Assembly (NCBI GenBank): GCA_021773245.1
Contig: JAJFKK010000125.1
Location: 1 to 57,748, forward strand
From: Gammaproteobacteria bacterium
GTDB lineage: Bacteria > Pseudomonadota > Gammaproteobacteria > Eutrophobiales > Eutrophobiaceae
Length of the DNA: 57,748 bases
Direction of reading: 5' to 3'
A program made the translations under genes and the position numbers. Below are positions 48,596 through 56,355 of the stretch, piece after piece (position 1 is the first letter of the stretch; each line of letters starts with the position of its first letter). The notes under the pieces are model-generated. The model did not search any database. It saw only the letters and a program-made list of their open reading frames with translations, and was not told the DNA's origin.

Positions 48596-48646
48596 TTCTC
48601 GGCTGCTTGCTCGGAGCGCAGCTCTACCGCCTACATCCCTGTAGAC
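48596..48646. repeat. GC-rich REP-like intergenic element
   Basis: A GC-rich block in an AT-rich gap with two short hairpins, GAGC-GCA-GCTC and CTAC-ATCCCT-GTAG. Similar small palindromic intergenic sequences recur in some gammaproteobacterial genomes. Only one copy is visible in the window, so its repeat status is inferred. Confidence 0.35.
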
Positions 48647-48650
48647 GTAA

Positions 48651-48677
48651 AAAAAGGGAGTCTAAGACTCCCTTTTT
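48651..48677. terminator. Strong bidirectional terminator between cytochrome b561 and pqqA
   Basis: A perfect 12-bp inverted repeat, AAAAAGGGAGTC, a TAA loop, and GACTCCCTTTTT. A-tract and T-tract flanks give a U-run in both directions. It lies 19 bp after the pqqA stop and 74 bp after the b561 stop. Confidence 0.85.
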
Positions 48678-48696
48678 ACTTCAGCTAAGACAACAA

Positions 48697-48771
48697 TTAC
48701 TTGTTGTTGATGTACATGGTGACTTCGAAGCCAAAACGAATGTCACTGTATTCTGGAGTTTCCCATTTCAT
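48697..48771 (-). CDS. pqqA: Coenzyme PQQ precursor peptide PqqA
   Basis: Not in the ORF track. 24 aa, MKWETPEYSDIRFGFEVTMY plus INNK, with AGGAGAG 6 nt before the ATG. It has glutamate at 16 and tyrosine at 20 in the EVTMY core, the two residues fused to form pyrroloquinoline quinone. Length, the R-x-G-F-E-V-T-M-Y block and the strong terminator immediately downstream all match PqqA. PqqD presents the peptide to the radical SAM enzyme PqqE in known pathways. No pqqB, C, D or E lies in the window, so this is either an isolated copy or the biosynthetic genes are elsewhere. A 6-bp hairpin (CTCGGA/TCCGAG) lies in its leader. Confidence 0.9.
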   Translation of the reverse strand: MKWETPEYSDIRFGFEVTMYINNK

Positions 48772-48848
48772 GCTAACTCTCCTCATATAGTTATTAAAAG
48801 AAACTCGGACTTAATCCGAGACACATAAATTTAGTGCAATATATCTAA

Positions 48849-48864
48849 TTCACTGATCGTGCCA
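48849..48864 (-). promoter_or_regulatory. Candidate sigma-54 promoter of pqqA
   Basis: Minus strand TGGCACGATCAGTGAA. The -24 half is a perfect TGGCACG. The GG-to-GC spacing is correct, but the -12 half is GTGAA instead of TTGCA, with the usual C replaced by A. Predicted initiation is near 48838, giving a leader of about 67 nt. The divergent gene pair encodes a sigma-54-type activator. Confidence 0.45.
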
Positions 48865-48972
48865 GATAATAAAAAAAACTAATAATATTAATGAAAACAT
48901 ATATATAGAAATTATTTCAGCCAGTTAATGAACTGTATAAATAAATAATTTGGTTAATAACATCCATTATTT

Positions 48973-48988
48973 TGGTTCATTTGAACCA
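48973..48988. promoter_or_regulatory. Inverted repeat, candidate activator binding site
   Basis: TGGTTCA-TT-TGAACCA, a perfect 7-2-7 palindrome. It is about 140 bp upstream of the predicted pqqA start, a usual enhancer distance for NtrC-type activators, and 21 bp upstream of the kinase ATG, just before TATACT at 48998. It could serve both pqqA activation and autoregulation of the two-component pair. Confidence 0.5.
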
Positions 48989-49009
48989 TGACTAGGTTAT
49001 ACTCTATCA

Positions 49010-50482
49010 ATGTCCTTAAGACACCCTAAGTCATTAAAAAACCTGATATTTCGCCACGAAATTGCGATTTTATTTTTGGTTGCAGTGACTGGTTTGATAG
49101 GTGGAGTATCAGCTTATTTTTGGCAACATAATTCTGCCGAATCCGTTCGAATTAACTCTATGTTTTACCTTACAGAACAAATCAGAGGTGAGCTTTATGC
49201 TCAAATTCAGGAAATGATACGTGCTCGTATACTTGAAGATGAACGTGCACTGGAAGCCTATCCTGAATATTCACGCAGTATTTCTGAACGTTTCAATGAA
49301 CTGAGAAGACGCTCTAGATCGCGCCAAGAAGATATTGCTATTCAGGAGCTAAATCTTTCTTACCGAGAAATCCAAGGTGATATGAATAAGATTTTTGATG
49401 ATCCTTATGCTGCTAATCGCTTGACTAGAATACAAATTTTAAATCCGGCATTTGGACAACAAATGGTAGGAAAATTCGAAAATCGTTACATTACATTTAA
49501 GCAAATTTTATCTAAACAACATGAAAAACTGGATGAGACCTTGGAAATGTGGACGAAGTTTGCGCCGTTCGTTATTCCTATTCCGTTAATTATTGCTTTC
49601 ATTATTGTTTTTTACACACGCCAGGTTATGCGTTCCGATTTTATTAAACCTTTAGCTAAAATTATTAAAGGTGCAGGTGAAATTAGACATGGCAAACTGG
49701 ATTATCATATTGAAGAAGAAGGCGTAGAAGAAGTATCTGAGTTAGCAAAAGGTATTAACTCTATGGCAGAAGAATTAGCAGAGAGTAGAGACGCGTTACT
49801 TGAGAATGAAAGACAAGCGGCATTAGGTTCGTTAATTCCTGTCGTTGCACATAATATTCGAAACCCTTTAGCGAGTATTCGTGCCACAGCACAGTTACTT
49901 GAACATGCTGAGAATCAGGAAGAAATTAGTGAATCAAGTCATGCCATTATCGAAACAACTGATAGATTAGGACGCTGGGTGAGTTCGCTTGTATCTTACT
50001 TACATCCGTTAAAACCAATTTTAGTTTATGTTAATGCACCTGATTTAATTAATGCAGCGCTAAGTTTGTTGAACAGTAAAATTGATGAAAAAAAGATTGA
50101 AATAATTAAAGAGGGTTGGGATATATCGCAATTACTTAGTGTCGATTCTGATCTTATGGAACAAGCATTTTATTGCTTATTAGCAAATGCTGTTGATGCC
50201 TCCCCAATATCCAGTTCAATAAAGGTAAGCTTGGCCAAAACAGAAGATTATATTGATTTTCGTATTCTTGATAGTGGCCCTGGCTTGCCATTTGAACCAA
50301 CGCCTGGAAATTTAGAACCGGGTCCATCAACAAAAAAATTCGGAACCGGGCTAGGTATTCCTATTGCATTTAAAATATGCCAGAAACATGGTTGGGAATT
50401 AAATTTTAATGTAATAGATGGACAGGGAACTGAAGTAAAGATTATTGCACCAATAGATAAAACAGATGAAGGTAATGTATAA
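49010..50482 (+). CDS. Membrane sensor histidine kinase (NtrB-like)
   Basis: 490 aa. One membrane helix is near residues 17-37 (ILFLVAVTGLIGGVSAYFW) and a second near 185-207 (FVIPIPLIIAFIIVFY), with a helical periplasmic sensor between. HAMP follows (RQVMRSDFIKPLAKIIKGAGEI). HisKA has the phospho-acceptor in VVAHNIRNPLASIRATAQLL. HATPase has N-box LLANAVDAS, G1 DSGPGLP and G2 FGTGLGI. The signal is unknown. TATACT lies only 7 bp before the ATG and no Shine-Dalgarno is visible, so the message may be leaderless. It ends directly before its response regulator gene. Confidence 0.9.
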   Translation: MSLRHPKSLKNLIFRHEIAILFLVAVTGLIGGVSAYFWQHNSAESVRINSMFYLTEQIRGELYAQIQEMIRARILEDERALEAYPEYSRSISERFNELRRRSRSRQEDIAIQELNLSYREIQGDMNKIFDDPYAANRLTRIQILNPAFGQQMVGKFENRYITFKQILSKQHEKLDETLEMWTKFAPFVIPIPLIIAFIIVFYTRQVMRSDFIKPLAKIIKGAGEIRHGKLDYHIEEEGVEEVSELAKGINSMAEELAESRDALLENERQAALGSLIPVVAHNIRNPLASIRATAQLLEHAENQEEISESSHAIIETTDRLGRWVSSLVSYLHPLKPILVYVNAPDLINAALSLLNSKIDEKKIEIIKEGWDISQLLSVDSDLMEQAFYCLLANAVDASPISSSIKVSLAKTEDYIDFRILDSGPGLPFEPTPGNLEPGPSTKKFGTGLGIPIAFKICQKHGWELNFNVIDGQGTEVKIIAPIDKTDEGNV

Positions 50483-51886
50483 ATGCAAGATCCCTTAGTA
50501 ACTTCTGCAGAAGTACCCATTTTAGAAAAACGAATTCTTTTAGTTGAAGATGAAACTGTTTTTGCAAAGGCGGTAAAAAAGCATTTGGAACGTTCAAGTT
50601 ATAAAGTTGACCTTGCAGGTGATTTGGCAACTGCAAGAGAACGTTATAAAAATAATCAGCCTGACTTGGTATTGCTTGATATGCGTTTACCAGATGGTTC
50701 AGGACTCGATTTTCTTTCAGAAATAAAATCATCAATGACGAGTACATCAATTCTTGTTATGTCTGCTTATGGTGAATTAGAAGATGCAGTTTCTGCTATG
50801 AAACTTGGTGCATCAGATTATTTGAAAAAACCAATCGATCTTGAAGAATTGATTATCAATGTAGAAAAGGTACTTGATAAAAATGAACTAACACAAAAGC
50901 TAACTAACTCCGCTAAAAGAGAACAACATGCAGCAGAGACAGTCGACTTTTTAGGAAAATGCCAACAAATTAAATCAGTACGTGAACAAGTCGAACGTAT
51001 TTCAAAACTATCTCAATCAACAGAGGTCATCCCGCCAACAGTATTAATACTAGGGGAAACAGGCACAGGTAAAGATGTTGTTGCGAGATTACTTCATGAA
51101 AAAAGCAGTCGAAATCAAAAACCGTTTGTGCATGTTGACTGTGCTTCTTTACCAAAGGATTTAATAGAATCCGAATTATTTGGACATGAGAAAGGTGCTT
51201 TTACAAATGCACATGTTGCACGTACAGGTTTAATAGAAGCGGCTGAAGATGGTGTATTATTTTTAGATGAAATAGGAGAGTTGCCACTCGATCTACAATC
51301 AAAATTACTCGCTGTATTAGAAAGAAGAACGTTGAGACGAGTAGGTACAACACAAGAGCGCCCTGTTGCTGCATGGATTGTTGCCGCGACAAATAGAGAC
51401 ATTGAATCTTTATCTGAAAGCGGTGAGTTTAGATCAGATTTATATTATCGATTGAATGTAATGTCACTTTCTATGCCTCCTTTACGAACACGAGGAAATG
51501 ATATTTTATTATTAGCAACACATTTTGCTAATCATACAGCGCGCAGATATGGATTACAGTTCGAAGGTTTCTCAGACGAAGCAGGAGATACGTTATTAGA
51601 TTACCCCTGGCCTGGTAATGTTCGTGAGATGAAACACTTATTAGAACGGGCAGTTTTGTTGAGCGGTGGTGGTGAGCTTGATGCGAGCATTCTAAGTCTC
51701 GATAAGAAGCTAGGCTCAAAATCAGAAGAGAAAGAAATGAATGATGATCTAACCTTGGGTGAAGCTGAGTTACATTTGATTAAGCAAGCTTTAGAACGCA
51801 CTAATCGCAATGTATCTAAAGCATCAAGAGAGTTAGGGATTACTCGAATGGCATTACGCTATCGAATTAAAAAATACGATTTATAA
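50483..51886 (+). CDS. Sigma-54-dependent response regulator (NtrC family)
   Basis: 467 aa. REC domain: ILLVEDETVFAKAV, phospho-aspartate in LVLLDMRLPDGSG, lysine in DYLKKPI. AAA+ domain: Walker A GETGTGKDVVARLLHE, ESELFGHEKGAFTNAHVART, Walker B GVLFLDEIGELP, and an arginine-finger region. The sigma-54 contact loop reads GAFTNA rather than GAFTGA. A Fis-type helix-turn-helix ends the protein (NVSKASRELGITRMALRYRIKKY). It should activate sigma-54 promoters when phosphorylated by the kinase encoded immediately upstream. The divergent pqqA promoter is the obvious candidate target. Confidence 0.93.
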   Translation: MQDPLVTSAEVPILEKRILLVEDETVFAKAVKKHLERSSYKVDLAGDLATARERYKNNQPDLVLLDMRLPDGSGLDFLSEIKSSMTSTSILVMSAYGELEDAVSAMKLGASDYLKKPIDLEELIINVEKVLDKNELTQKLTNSAKREQHAAETVDFLGKCQQIKSVREQVERISKLSQSTEVIPPTVLILGETGTGKDVVARLLHEKSSRNQKPFVHVDCASLPKDLIESELFGHEKGAFTNAHVARTGLIEAAEDGVLFLDEIGELPLDLQSKLLAVLERRTLRRVGTTQERPVAAWIVAATNRDIESLSESGEFRSDLYYRLNVMSLSMPPLRTRGNDILLLATHFANHTARRYGLQFEGFSDEAGDTLLDYPWPGNVREMKHLLERAVLLSGGGELDASILSLDKKLGSKSEEKEMNDDLTLGEAELHLIKQALERTNRNVSKASRELGITRMALRYRIKKYDL

Positions 51887-51898
51887 AGCAGTAATGAA

Positions 51899-51991
51899 AT
51901 GGCAAAAGTAAATATGACAACTGATCTTGATGTTATAGCCGGTATATTTCAGGCAGGTTTTGATAATTTAAAAAAGATGTATGGTGGATAA
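51899..51991 (+). CDS. Possible 30-residue peptide, unknown
   Basis: ATG at 51899, 12 bp after the response regulator stop, reading MAKVNMTTDLDVIAGIFQAG then FDNLKKMYGG and TAA. It is too short for the track. The composition is protein-like, with an amphipathic helix and a GG end, but the ribosome binding site is weak (AGCAGTAATGAA), so it would depend on coupling to the upstream gene. It resembles no peptide I know and has none of the PqqA residues. Confidence 0.35.
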   Translation: MAKVNMTTDLDVIAGIFQAGFDNLKKMYGG

Positions 51992-52079
51992 AAATAAATT
52001 ATATTTTATATCTGATAATAAAAATGGTTAAAGATAAACAAATGCTTTTTATAAGTATAAGGGCAAGAAGGAGCTCCAA

Positions 52080-53015
52080 GTGAAGGGATTGCTGAAAAAA
52101 ATATTTTTAATTATGTTGTTTTATCCGGCGATTACTTTTTCAGAGCAAAGTAGTGATGACAGTTTTCAATTTAAAAATGATATTCCGGCATTTCTAGATA
52201 ATGACGGGCCTAATGTATGTATAGATGAGGCTCATAATAATTATCATACTGCTGAAGGTCGTTACAAACCGTTTGCCAATATGCTTCGCCATGATGGTTT
52301 TAATGTGTCGCGGTTTACCAATAAATTTTCTCAAGAAAATTTAAAAAAATGTGATGTTTTAGTCATAGCAAATGCATTATCGCCTATAAATGAAAAAGAA
52401 TGGCGATATCCACATTTTTCTGCGTTTAATGGTAATGAAATCATTGATGTTAAGAATTGGGTGAGGAGTGGAGGTAGTCTTTTAATATTTGCAGATCACG
52501 CACCACTCGCAGGGGCGGCACGTGATTTAGGAGCAGTGATAGGACTTCTAATGGCGGATGTGTATGCGCTTAATGACCCTCATGGGAAAGGAAAGGATAT
52601 TTATAGTAAAGAACAAAATACGTTACACGATCACTCAATCACGAGAGGCCGCAATTCTAAAGAAGCTATTGACCAAGTGACAACATTTACAGGGCAACCA
52701 GCGTTGATATCTCAATTTTGGAAACCGTTATTAACATTTAGAGAAAATGCACTTGCTTACATAGATCCTGATCAGGCTAGTTTACAATTAGCCACAGGAG
52801 AAGATCCTCCCATATTTTCATTAGCAGGATGGAGTCATGCTGCAACCAGAGAATGGGATAAAGGACGCATTGTCTTCATCGGTGAAGCTGCTTTATGTTC
52901 TGCTCAATTATCAGAAGATGATAATGAGCCTATGGGAATGAATTCCCCATTAGCTAAGCAAAATCCGCAGTTTTGTCTTAATGTAGTTAGGTGGTTGACC
53001 CGTATTCTAAACTAA
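52080..53015 (+). CDS. Secreted DUF4350-like protein
   Basis: 311 aa from a GTG with AAGGAG 7 nt upstream. A signal peptide (KIFLIMLFYPAITFSEQ) is followed by a GATase-1-like fold: NVCIDEAHNNYHTAEGRYKPFANMLRHDGF, CDVLVIANAL and VKNWVRSGGSLLIFADHAPLAGAARDLG. This resembles the DUF4350 domain, which lies in proteins with ThuA or glutamine-amidotransferase-like topology without catalysis being known. Late in the protein, KGRIVFIGEAALCSAQL and NPQFCLNVVRWLTRIL are typical. The substrate is unknown. Confidence 0.72.
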   Translation: MKGLLKKIFLIMLFYPAITFSEQSSDDSFQFKNDIPAFLDNDGPNVCIDEAHNNYHTAEGRYKPFANMLRHDGFNVSRFTNKFSQENLKKCDVLVIANALSPINEKEWRYPHFSAFNGNEIIDVKNWVRSGGSLLIFADHAPLAGAARDLGAVIGLLMADVYALNDPHGKGKDIYSKEQNTLHDHSITRGRNSKEAIDQVTTFTGQPALISQFWKPLLTFRENALAYIDPDQASLQLATGEDPPIFSLAGWSHAATREWDKGRIVFIGEAALCSAQLSEDDNEPMGMNSPLAKQNPQFCLNVVRWLTRILN

Positions 53016-53050
53016 AGACTTAATAAACAAGCAATAAAAGGCTGCTATAT

Positions 53051-53740
53051 ATGTCAAATATGCTCTGTCCTAAATGTGGCAAATTTCAAGAAAAGGCTGA
53101 TATATGCGATTCATGTGGTATTGCGGTTGCAAAATTTAATCTCAAATCAACTGAACAACCAATCAGAGTTCATAAAGCTGCTAAGCAAAACAACGGTGTG
53201 AATATGCTTCAAGTCTTCTTTGGCATAGCGTTTATTATTGGTGTAATAATTTATTTTCCTGAGATTCTTAGCGGTGGAAGCCCTGGAGTAGCATACAAAG
53301 ATCTACCAACATTAGAAAAGACAAGAAAAGGTAAGGGGGTCAAAGAGTATGAGTTTATGCCATTGTTTGATGCTAATAAACCATTCAGTAGTCTGGCAAA
53401 AGAAAATTACTATACCGTTGTTGAAGGTTACACTAACACATGTTCAATTTGTAAACGTATGGAAGCAAGGTTTCCTGCTTTTCTAAAAGCACGTAAAGAT
53501 GTACTAATTCGTCGAGTTCATTTTCCAGAAGGCGGTATGAAATTTTCTTTTAACGGAGGAAGTCGAGCCGAAGTAGAAAAACAAGCTGAAGAATTAAACC
53601 AAAGAATAAAGTCATATGATTTTTGTGGTACACCTCATATTCAAATATACGATGCGAATAAACAATTGATTGTCAGCGACACTTGCAGAAAGAGAGCGGG
53701 CACAGATTTCTTACGGAAATGGATGTCAGCTGAGGCATAA
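53051..53740 (+). CDS. Zinc-ribbon, transmembrane, thioredoxin-like protein
   Basis: 229 aa. The N-terminal cytoplasmic zinc ribbon is CPKCGKF...CDSCGIAV (residues 5-23). One membrane helix is near 52-72 (MLQVFFGIAFIIGVIIYFP). The periplasmic thioredoxin-like domain has YTNTCSICKRMEARFPAFLKARKDVLIRRVHFP with a CSIC redox pair and the cis-proline-like GTPHIQIYD, plus two further cysteines (FCGTP, DTCRKR). It probably handles disulfides. It lies 35 bp after the DUF4350-like gene. Confidence 0.75.
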   Translation: MSNMLCPKCGKFQEKADICDSCGIAVAKFNLKSTEQPIRVHKAAKQNNGVNMLQVFFGIAFIIGVIIYFPEILSGGSPGVAYKDLPTLEKTRKGKGVKEYEFMPLFDANKPFSSLAKENYYTVVEGYTNTCSICKRMEARFPAFLKARKDVLIRRVHFPEGGMKFSFNGGSRAEVEKQAEELNQRIKSYDFCGTPHIQIYDANKQLIVSDTCRKRAGTDFLRKWMSAEA

Positions 53741-53764
53741 TAGATTATTAGTACCTTCTGTTAA

Positions 53765-54010
53765 CGAGCCAAAGTTGTCATCTGTGGTTTATTTGTTAGC
53801 TACAGAGGGTATATTTCCGACCCATATAATTTGCATATATTTAGCAGGTTTATCTCAATCCTATATACCAATACCTCCGTAAGGACAGTCTTTAATCATC
53901 CCTTTGCAGAACAGGCTTTGATGCTAGGTGCCTGCCAACAAATCGCCCTCATTGATTTTGATACCACTATCTCCACTCGAGAAATTGTCGTTCAAACTTT
54001 CAGAGAATAA
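53765..54010 (+). pseudogene. Possible gene remnant, about 82 codons without a usable start
   Basis: The frame is open from 53765 to TAA at 54010 and ends with protein-like sequence, HPFAEQALMLGACQQ and TTISTREIVVQTFRE, but it has no ATG until near the end. The block from about 53880 is more GC-rich than the surroundings. It may be the 3' end of a lost or transferred gene, or chance. I recognise no family. Confidence 0.25.
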
Positions 54011-54037
54011 TGCCGCTTAACCCATTGGAACTTCAGT

Positions 54038-54421
54038 CTACGTCAGCGAATCCTTGTCAGCTCTAGGATTTAGAATAAAAGCATCTTTGCCCATATCGTG
54101 ATATGTTGTCCCAAAGCCGACTAGAATTTCTTTGGAACCGGCGTTGGGTTTTCCCCAGCACTGACAGGTGATCTTGTTGCTCATTTCAATGAGTTTACCT
54201 AGTGGTTCCTTACCCTTCTCGTTGGCAAGGTGTGCTGCAAACGCTTCGTCGGTTGCATATAGTTCTGTCCACTGGCTGACATTTTCCGATGGATAATCAA
54301 CGTGGTAGCAGATCACCCCGGGGTGATCTAGCATTACCTTGCACAATGCCTCTTGATTTTTTCTGAAATCGTCTTCGCGTCCATCCATAATGTCCCACTG
54401 AATTTTAAGCATAAATGACAT
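54038..54421 (-). CDS. Antibiotic biosynthesis monooxygenase (ABM)-like domain protein
   Basis: 127 aa, MSFMLKIQWDIMDGREDDFRKNQEALCKVMLDHPGVICYHVDYPSE then WTELYATDEAFAAHLANEKGK. This is the ferredoxin-like half-barrel of dimeric ABM proteins, extended by about 35 residues with cysteines in CQCWGKP. Such proteins include cofactor-free quinol monooxygenases, but a catalytic role is not evident. The region reads visibly less AT-rich than its neighbours, a sign of possible transfer, and sits next to a remnant. It stands alone. Confidence 0.7.
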   Translation of the reverse strand: MSFMLKIQWDIMDGREDDFRKNQEALCKVMLDHPGVICYHVDYPSENVSQWTELYATDEAFAAHLANEKGKEPLGKLIEMSNKITCQCWGKPNAGSKEILVGFGTTYHDMGKDAFILNPRADKDSLT

Positions 54422-54632
54422 TTTTATATCTCCTGCTGGTTAAATAATATTTGTTAACTATTTTGGATCTTCCTAAGGTCGATTGGATAGATTACTGTAA
54501 GGTCTATGAGAGATAAAGAACTGTAGCAACAAATTATAGATCGTCATTGGATAGTGATCCATTTTTAGCTATCTCTTAGTGAACTAGATATTTATTCGAA
54601 TGAGGTGAACTGATGAAGTCTACTCAATTATT

Positions 54633-55964
54633 TTAATGTAACTTCATTCTCGGCTTTATTTTTTGTGTTAAGAAATTTGCAATCGTTGTCAGTGTGACAC
54701 GGATGAATCCTTGAATAACGACTTGATGCATTTTATAGAGAGACAGGTAAACAAACCTAGCTAATATACCTTCAATCATCATGCTACCTGCTTTTTTTCC
54801 TAGAAGGTTGCCCATCATGTTTCCAACGGTGCTGTAACGACTTAGGTTAATCAAAGAACCATAATCAACATAGGTATATGTTGGAAGAGCTTTGTTATTA
54901 ATTCGGTTCTTTATTGATTTAGCTAACATTGTAGCTTGTTGGTTAGCAGCCTGGGCTCTAGGGGGCACTGTGTTGTCAGTTCCCTTCATAGGGCATGCCG
55001 CACAATCACCTAATGCAAAAATATTTTCATCGCGTGTTGTTTCTAATGTTTCTTTAACAACAAGCTGATTAATTCTGTTTGTTTCAAGCCCATCTATTTC
55101 AGCAAGAAAATCGGGGGCTTTGATGCCTGCGGCCCAGACTTTTATTTCTGAAGGAATAAGTCCGCCTTTGTCAGTTACAAAACCTAATTCAGTTGCTTCA
55201 GACACTCGATGCTCGGTTAAAACTTCGACATCTATTTTATTGAGTGCATATTGCGTTTTTTCTGAAAGGTCGGGTGGTAGGGCAGGTAGTATTCTTTCCG
55301 CTGCCTCAATGATTGTAATCTTTACTTCTTCTTTGGGCAGGCCATCAAGACCAAATTCTACTAAATGATTAATTGCTTCGTGCAATTCAGCAGACAATTC
55401 AACACCGGTTGCACCAGCTCCGGCAATGGCAATTTTTAATTGCCCTTCACGTAAAGGCGCTGTTTGTGCATGTGCTGTATAGGCATTTCTAAAAAAATGT
55501 TGATGAAATGCGTCTGCTTCTATTCGTGTGTCGAGAAACATACAGTTTTCTTTTACACCTTCAATACCAAAGTCATTGGTTTGACTACCTACGGCAAAGA
55601 CTAAAGTGTCGTATTTAAACGTACGTTTTGGAATGTATTCTTCGCCGTTATGATCAAGTGTCGCTTCAGTAGTAATTTCCTGTTTTTGACGGTCTAGAGA
55701 ATCCATGCGGCCAAGTCGGAACCTAAAGTGATTTTTATGTCCTAATGCCAGGTAGCTTAATTCGTCTTCATAAGAATTTAAGGTGCCTGCAGCAACTTCA
55801 TGCAGGAGTGGTTTCCAAATATGAGTCAAAGTTGCATCAATAAGGGTGACCTCGGCTTTTTTCTTTTTCCCAAGCTTTTTTCCGAGCCTTACTGCTAATT
55901 CAAGTCCGCCAGCACCGCCGCCGACGACAATAATTTTATGAACTGTATCGTTATTATCCGTCAT
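54633..55964 (-). CDS. ndh: Type II NADH dehydrogenase (NDH-2)
   Basis: 443 aa. The FAD fold is IIVVGGGAGGLELAVRLGKKLG; the NADH fold is IAIAGAGATGVELSAELHEAI. THIWKPLLHEVAAGTLN, FALGDCAACP and PPRAQAANQQATMLAKSI are family blocks. The C-terminal region (about 400-443) is amphipathic and basic, and anchors the enzyme to the inner membrane. It passes electrons from NADH to quinone without pumping protons. It is monocistronic and divergent from the DUF1244 gene. Confidence 0.92.
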   Translation of the reverse strand: MTDNNDTVHKIIVVGGGAGGLELAVRLGKKLGKKKKAEVTLIDATLTHIWKPLLHEVAAGTLNSYEDELSYLALGHKNHFRFRLGRMDSLDRQKQEITTEATLDHNGEEYIPKRTFKYDTLVFAVGSQTNDFGIEGVKENCMFLDTRIEADAFHQHFFRNAYTAHAQTAPLREGQLKIAIAGAGATGVELSAELHEAINHLVEFGLDGLPKEEVKITIIEAAERILPALPPDLSEKTQYALNKIDVEVLTEHRVSEATELGFVTDKGGLIPSEIKVWAAGIKAPDFLAEIDGLETNRINQLVVKETLETTRDENIFALGDCAACPMKGTDNTVPPRAQAANQQATMLAKSIKNRINNKALPTYTYVDYGSLINLSRYSTVGNMMGNLLGKKAGSMMIEGILARFVYLSLYKMHQVVIQGFIRVTLTTIANFLTQKIKPRMKLH

Positions 55965-56055
55965 ACTTGATCCGATCTATATAATAATGGAATTAAACGC
56001 TATCATAACTGATGTTGCATCGCACATAAAACATATATTGAGAGGGTTAAATTAA

Positions 56056-56355
56056 GTGGACGAACAAACTAGAATTGAACTTGAAGCTGCGGCGTTTCGC
56101 CGTTTAGTACAGCATTTTAGAGAACATACCGATGTACAAAATATTGATTTAATGAATTTGGCTAGTTTTTGCCGAAATTGCTTATCAAAATGGTATCGAG
56201 CTGCTGCAGAAGAGAAAGGCGTTGAGATGGATTATGATCAAGCCAGAGAGATTATATATGGTATGCCGTATTCAGAATGGAAAGAAAAACATCAAAGTGA
56301 AGCGAGCACAGAACAAAAAAATAAGTTTAAAGAAGTGACTGGAGAAGAAGCTTAA
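56056..56355 (+). CDS. DUF1244 family protein
   Basis: 99 aa from a GTG, with GAGAGGG about 12 nt upstream. LEAAAFRRLVQHFREHTDVQNIDLMNLASFCRNCLSKWYRAAAEEKGVEMDYDQAREIIYGMPYSEWKEKHQ is the whole DUF1244 signature, with the CRNC pair. Proteins of this family are small and soluble, and no reaction is established. The last 20 residues are charged and variable. Its stop overlaps the convergent TraB/GumN stop by 4 bp. Confidence 0.85.
   Translation: MDEQTRIELEAAAFRRLVQHFREHTDVQNIDLMNLASFCRNCLSKWYRAAAEEKGVEMDYDQAREIIYGMPYSEWKEKHQSEASTEQKNKFKEVTGEEA

Noticed and set aside
48607-48828. 73-aa plus-strand ORF after cytochrome b561
   Set aside because: It runs through a terminator hairpin and antisense across pqqA, and has no ribosome binding site.
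53670-53882. 70-aa plus-strand ORF
   Set aside because: Starts inside the thioredoxin-like gene in another frame and runs into the gap; no supporting signals.
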